Positions 60,739 through 64,000 of a stretch of 64,000 bases of DNA are shown in pieces. Origin of the DNA: UBA1845 sp002338715 (lineage in GTDB: Bacteria > Planctomycetota > Phycisphaerae > UBA1845); the NCBI GenBank assembly GCA_035344155.1, contig DAORAL010000005.1:1-64000 (forward strand). Reading direction: 5' to 3'. The notes beneath the pieces are model-generated. The model did not search any database, was not told where the DNA came from, and worked only from the letters and a program-made list of their open reading frames with translations. How positions within the stretch are numbered: position 1 is the first letter of the stretch; each line of letters starts with the position of its first letter. The position numbers were made by a program, and so were the translations under genes.

Positions 60739-61551
60739 TCATGCGGCGGCTGGATCTGCAATCTCGACGATGCGGTCGAGGCGAAACGTTCTCATTTCTG
60801 CCGATTTTGTACAAAAGGCTTTGACGTAAACGTGACGGCCCGCGCTGAAGCACGTGAGCGGTCGAATCATGCGAAACGAAGATCGACCATCGCCATTCTC
60901 GTAGCGAATCGAAATCAACTGTCCGCTGGTAACGGCATCGTACAGCGGTCCCGGCAACGTCGTTTGGGGATGCGTGGGCCACTGCGGCTGGTAACGGTGC
61001 ATGGATTGCAGGTCCGCTACGATTAAGCCCGCTTCACCCAACTCGCCAACCAACATTTTGAAGACCTCTCGCGTGGCGACAGCATCGTCCAGCGCCCGAT
61101 GCTTCGCGGGATGCATGATGCCCAACTCCGATGTGATCGTATCGAGCTTGTAATCGGGCAACTCCCAAGTCGCGGCGGCCAGCTGGCACGTATCGAGACA
61201 ACCGGCTGGCTCCACACGAAATCCGGCGATCGCGAATTCCATCGAGAGAAAGCCAATGTCAAACCGGATGTTGTGACCCACAAGCCAAGCGTTACCAAAC
61301 AGTCCGCCAACGGTTTGGGCAACCGCTTCAAAGCGGGGAGCATTGGCAACATCGGCATCTGTGATCCCATGGACGCTTCGAGCATCCCCTGGAATGGGCC
61401 GATCGGGGTTGATGAATTGGGACGCCTGGCGGGGCCTTTGGCCCGGTTCGCAGACGACCAGTCCCATTTCGACGATCCGATCTCCCATCGCAGGGGAGAG
61501 TCCGGTTGTTTCAACATCAACAAATACCAACTTGGCGTCTTTCAGTTGCAT
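60739..61551 (-). CDS. DnaQ-like 3'-5' exonuclease fused to a WYL domain
   Basis: Predicted 270-residue protein, start chosen at the Met at 61551 because the exonuclease fold begins directly afterwards; upstream sequence to 61638 is open but unlike the family. Exo I is FVDVETTG, Exo II GHNIRFDIGFL and Exo III HRALDDAVAT, giving the DEDDh set. The last 80 residues (LISIRYENGDG, then MIRPLTCFSAGRHVYVKAFC and FRLDRIVEI, each under 20 residues) form a WYL domain, a ligand- or nucleic-acid-binding SH3-like fold usually found in regulators. The gene diverges from a WYL transcription factor gene 148 bases away. Confidence 0.82.
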   Translation of the reverse strand: MQLKDAKLVFVDVETTGLSPAMGDRIVEMGLVVCEPGQRPRQASQFINPDRPIPGDARSVHGITDADVANAPRFEAVAQTVGGLFGNAWLVGHNIRFDIGFLSMEFAIAGFRVEPAGCLDTCQLAAATWELPDYKLDTITSELGIMHPAKHRALDDAVATREVFKMLVGELGEAGLIVADLQSMHRYQPQWPTHPQTTLPGPLYDAVTSGQLISIRYENGDGRSSFRMIRPLTCFSAGRHVYVKAFCTKSAEMRTFRLDRIVEIADPAAA

Positions 61552-61699
61552 CAGCGCGCTCACATCACACGAATTCACATGGTTTCGCCATACAGCATAA
61601 GGCCGCGGTATGACAGGATGGGTCGGACCAGTCCACATGATGCAAAAATCTTGCTAGAATCGGTTCAATCAATTGTTTTCAACTTACGGAAAACCCATC

Positions 61700-62725
61700 A
61701 TGGCTCGCGGCGAACTCATTCTTCGGCAATGGAACCTGCTAAAAATGCTGCAAACGCGCGGTGAGGGCATCGCCTTGCGCGACATTGCCGTCGAACTGGA
61801 CGTCAGCGAACGTACCGTGCAGCGTGATTTCGAAGTGTTGCAGGAGTTGGGGTTCCCGATCGATTTCGAGGAGGATGAATACGGCAAGCGTTTCTGGCGA
61901 TTGCCGGCGGACTTTTTCCGCAGTGGTCCGCTCGTACTCGGGATCACCGAGTCTGTTTCGCTGCACCTGGCTGAGAGAATGCTTGATCCACTTGGAGGCA
62001 CGATTTTCGCCGAGGGATTGCAATCGGTCTTGGACAAGATTCGAAGCCTCGTTCCCGCCAAAGCGCTCGATTATTTTGCGGATCTGGACAGCACCGTGCA
62101 CGTGCGACGCATGGGCAAAGTCGATTACTCCAGACATGCTGACACGATCCGGCTTGTGTTGGACGCAGCCCGCAAAGAGTTGACTGTCGAGATCACCTAT
62201 CGATCGCTTTGGCGCAAGGAAGCCTACGAAACACGATTCGATCCGTATGGATTGGTATTGTTTGATGGCGATCTCTTCATTCTGGGGCGGTCGCATCGGG
62301 CGGATGGAATGCGTATCTTAAAGATCGCCCGCATCGCATCCGTCATCCCAACGGCAGAGGCATTCGAGAAACCGGCGGATTTTGTGTTGGCCGATCACTT
62401 CCGAGCCAGTTTTGGAATCGTGCACACCGGTGATGAACCGGTCGAGGTCGTGGCCAAGTTCACGGGTTCAACGGCGGTCCTGGTCAGTGAACGTGAGTGG
62501 CACGAGAGTCAGCAACTGGCTTGGTTGGATGCCGAAGCCACGCTCTTCGACGAGGTGCCCGACGAACCGGATGCGGTACTGGCGACGTTTCAGTTGGGCA
62601 ACACGGTCGAGTTCAAACGCTGGATCAAGGGGCTTGGTGCAGAGGCGGAAGTGGTTCGTCCCGATTGGCTCCGCCGAGAAGTCCGAGACGAGCTACTGAA
62701 AGCCGTCCGCCGTCACGAAGATTGA
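61700..62725 (+). CDS. WYL-domain transcriptional regulator
   Basis: Predicted 341-residue regulator. The start at 61700 (MARGELILRQWNLLKML) precedes a winged helix (GIALRDIAVELDVSERTVQRDFEVL, recognition part VSERTVQRDF). A middle linker is followed by a WYL domain (EITYRSLWRKEAYETRFDPYGLVLFDG, core FDPYGLVLFDGDLFILG) and a WCX-type C-terminal region ending WLRREVRDELLKAV. WYL regulators bind small molecules or single-stranded nucleic acid and often control defence or DNA-damage genes. The neighbouring divergent DnaQ-WYL gene is the obvious candidate target. Confidence 0.88.
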   Translation: MARGELILRQWNLLKMLQTRGEGIALRDIAVELDVSERTVQRDFEVLQELGFPIDFEEDEYGKRFWRLPADFFRSGPLVLGITESVSLHLAERMLDPLGGTIFAEGLQSVLDKIRSLVPAKALDYFADLDSTVHVRRMGKVDYSRHADTIRLVLDAARKELTVEITYRSLWRKEAYETRFDPYGLVLFDGDLFILGRSHRADGMRILKIARIASVIPTAEAFEKPADFVLADHFRASFGIVHTGDEPVEVVAKFTGSTAVLVSEREWHESQQLAWLDAEATLFDEVPDEPDAVLATFQLGNTVEFKRWIKGLGAEAEVVRPDWLRREVRDELLKAVRRHED

Positions 62726-63000
62726 CCACTGCCCGACACCGCCACACCTGCAACCCTAACAAACCCACCAAATTCAAAAAACTTTCGTTGAATCAAGCCG
62801 TTCTGCAAGTGGCAATTCTCGCTCAACCGGTGATTTACGGAACCCCCGACACGATCTGTCGGACCCCGTGCATGTTAGGTACGACCTGACGTGACAGTCT
62901 TCTCCGTCAGATTTCTTGCGTAGCAACGTGCAGGTTGGGGATGGGTGGCATCACCGCCACTTTCGTGTTCAGTTTGAAGAAGCAATGCCTGGAGGTGACG

Positions 63001-63645
63001 ATGTCTGCAGATGGTTCCCGAGTGTTTGTTGTCGACGAAGATGCAACGGCGCGAGATTCGCTCGTTCGCCTGTTGGAGTCAGCCGGATTCAAGACTGAAT
63101 CATACGCCCATGTTTGCGGGTTTCTTAAATGTGCCAAGATGTCGGGTGGTGCGTGTGCGTTGATTGCACTGCGCGTGCCGGAATGCAATGGTCATGGAAT
63201 GCTAAACCAAATCATCGAACAGTCGCCGCAATTGCCGGTGATCGTGGTGAGCGAACATGGTGACGTGCGCACTGCCGTCAAGGCGATTAAGAGTGGTGCC
63301 TGGGATTTCATTGAAAAACCGATCGATAAAAATGCGGTTCTCGAGAGCGTACGCAGTGCGATCACCGATTCCGCGGGTGGTCGTCGCCGCGTGCGTGCGC
63401 TTGAAGAATTCAAGGGGGCGATCAAGACGCTAACTCGGCGAGAATTGGAGGTCTATGAACTGGTCATCGCCGGAAAAACGAGTCTGGAAATTGCAAAACG
63501 GCTTTATATTTCAACTCGGACCGTCTCAGCCCATCGCGCCAGCATCAAGGCAAAGACCGGCATCGCGAGCGCGGCTCAGCTCATTCGACTTGGCCTCCAG
63601 ACACGGGACAGCGCTTTGAACCAACACGATCTCCGCGTGCCTTAG
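63001..63645 (+). CDS. FixJ-like response regulator lacking the phospho-acceptor Asp
   Basis: Predicted 214-residue protein with a receiver and a LuxR-type helix-turn-helix. The start at 63001 has GGAGG upstream; an ATG at 62935 is in frame but less likely. The acidic pocket (VVDEDATARD), the Ser of VVSEHG and Lys of IEKPID are kept, but the phospho-acceptor position reads LIALRVPE, with Ala for Asp. It is thus an atypical receiver, controlled otherwise or constitutive. The DNA-binding part (LTRRELEVYELVIAGKT, then SLEIAKRLYISTRTVSAHR) is intact. About 275 bases upstream hold two short inverted repeats. Confidence 0.85.
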   Translation: MSADGSRVFVVDEDATARDSLVRLLESAGFKTESYAHVCGFLKCAKMSGGACALIALRVPECNGHGMLNQIIEQSPQLPVIVVSEHGDVRTAVKAIKSGAWDFIEKPIDKNAVLESVRSAITDSAGGRRRVRALEEFKGAIKTLTRRELEVYELVIAGKTSLEIAKRLYISTRTVSAHRASIKAKTGIASAAQLIRLGLQTRDSALNQHDLRVP

Positions 63646-63924
63646 AAGGAATCTGGCGCGGCGGAATGGATGGTTTCAGACAGGCTCGGAACTTGTCGCG
63701 AAAGCGACATCTTGGAATCAAGTACACGTCGATCGTGTATCGACACAATGGCTGTCGACGCGGGCGCAGTAGTTTTTGGACAGGAATGATTGCCCGGTTG
63801 GGCGATTGGATTGCGGTAGTATCGACGGCTAATTGTTTATTTGCACACTCAAGCGAATGAGTTGCGCCACACTTGTGATGCCGGTCTTTGCCTTGATGCT
63901 GGCGCGATGTGCTGAGACGGTCCG
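63517..63924. repeat. Near-identical 48-base inverted repeat in two LuxR/FixJ paralogues
   Basis: The segment 63517-63564 and the reverse complement of 63877-63924 differ at one base of 48. Both encode the recognition helix region RTVSAHRASIKAKTGI of their regulators. Flanking sequence is less similar, so this may reflect gene conversion or constraint on a shared DNA-binding surface. Confidence 0.7.
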
Positions 63925-64000
63925 GGTCGAGATGCACAGATGCTTTGCGATTTCCGGACTGGTCATGCCGGCGACGACGAGTTGGTACACTTCGTACTCG
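63829..64000 (-). CDS. FixJ/LuxR-like regulator, C-terminal part only
   Basis: Partial gene running off the right edge of the window. The 56 visible codons encode a LuxR-type helix-turn-helix (EYEVYQLVVAGMTSPEIAKH, then CISTRTVSAHRASIKAKTG), ending in SVQINN and a TAG. It is a paralogue of the regulator at 63001-63645 in convergent orientation. Whether its receiver is intact cannot be seen here. Confidence 0.75.
   Translation of the reverse strand, partial: EYEVYQLVVAGMTSPEIAKHLCISTRTVSAHRASIKAKTGITSVAQLIRLSVQINN

Noticed and set aside
62846..62862. Terminator hairpin after the WYL regulator
   Set aside because: CCGACA and TGTCGG pair around a five-base loop but no T-run follows and the stem is short; function unclear.
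1..64000. CRISPR array or complete insertion sequence
   Set aside because: I saw no regularly spaced direct repeats, cas genes or intact transposase with terminal inverted repeats.

Overview
The window looks like a mid-50s %GC chromosome segment from a Planctomycetota-type bacterium, probably Phycisphaerae-like. This rests on a short secreted protein ending in a dockerin-like Asp-rich repeat (58718-59140), Peptidase_S74 and planctomycete-style phage polymerase remnants, and the overall mix of WYL, sigma-54 and multiheme cytochrome genes. The taxonomic call is inference; no rRNA or complete tRNA is present.

The left half (about 1-34.2 kb) is accessory DNA. It opens with two coupled phage-like structural genes (27-2869). 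Next is a large minus-strand defence operon (18462 to 3104): an SF2 helicase/DUF1998/nuclease fusion, a DrmD-like SNF2 helicase, an Eco57I/DrmMI-like adenine methylase, a class III nucleotide-cyclase-like protein and an SMC-like ATPase. All but one junction are 4-base overlaps. Three stand-alone nuclease genes follow (PD-(D/E)XK, membrane-anchored Mrr, GIY-YIG). At 22.1-29.6 kb lies an unusual plus-strand cluster. It contains a complete branched-chain-amino-acid-type ABC transporter (two ATPases, binding protein, two permeases) interrupted by a polyprenyl-synthetase-fold enzyme, a small overlapping ORF just upstream of it, and a sigma-54-activator-like AAA+ ATPase that lacks both the GAFTGA loop and a DNA-binding domain. 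This is my best candidate for an undescribed system. A DUF6236 gene and a two-gene unknown module with a terminal hairpin complete the island. Its edge is marked by the 3' part of a tRNA-Ala(GGC) gene (34133-34174), a typical attachment-site remnant, next to a broken phage-type DNA polymerase gene.

From 35.4 to 47.2 kb is a nitrogen-oxide respiration or detoxification block. A minus-strand operon encodes a tetraheme cytochrome, a four-cluster ferredoxin subunit, an NrfD-type quinol subunit and an eight-heme HAO-family cytochrome, followed by a small unknown gene and an Rrf2 regulator. A porin gene carrying an in-frame stop diverges from it. A quinol-type nitric oxide reductase with cupin and methyltransferase genes diverges from a second Rrf2 gene, with a clear promoter and overlapping inverted repeat between them.

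From 47.4 to 57 kb are a histidine kinase, an NtrC-type sigma-54 regulator, Rnk, glutamate dehydrogenase and two large PEP/pyruvate-binding proteins. The second of these shares its N-terminal sensor-like domain with the kinase and ends in a nucleotidyltransferase domain. The right end (57-64 kb) holds a metallophosphoesterase, an IstB remnant abutting a frameshifted S74 gene, the dockerin-like protein, an ADP-ribosylglycohydrolase, a DnaQ-WYL fusion divergent from a WYL regulator, and two convergent FixJ-like regulators sharing a near-identical inverted repeat. The first of these has lost its phospho-acceptor aspartate.
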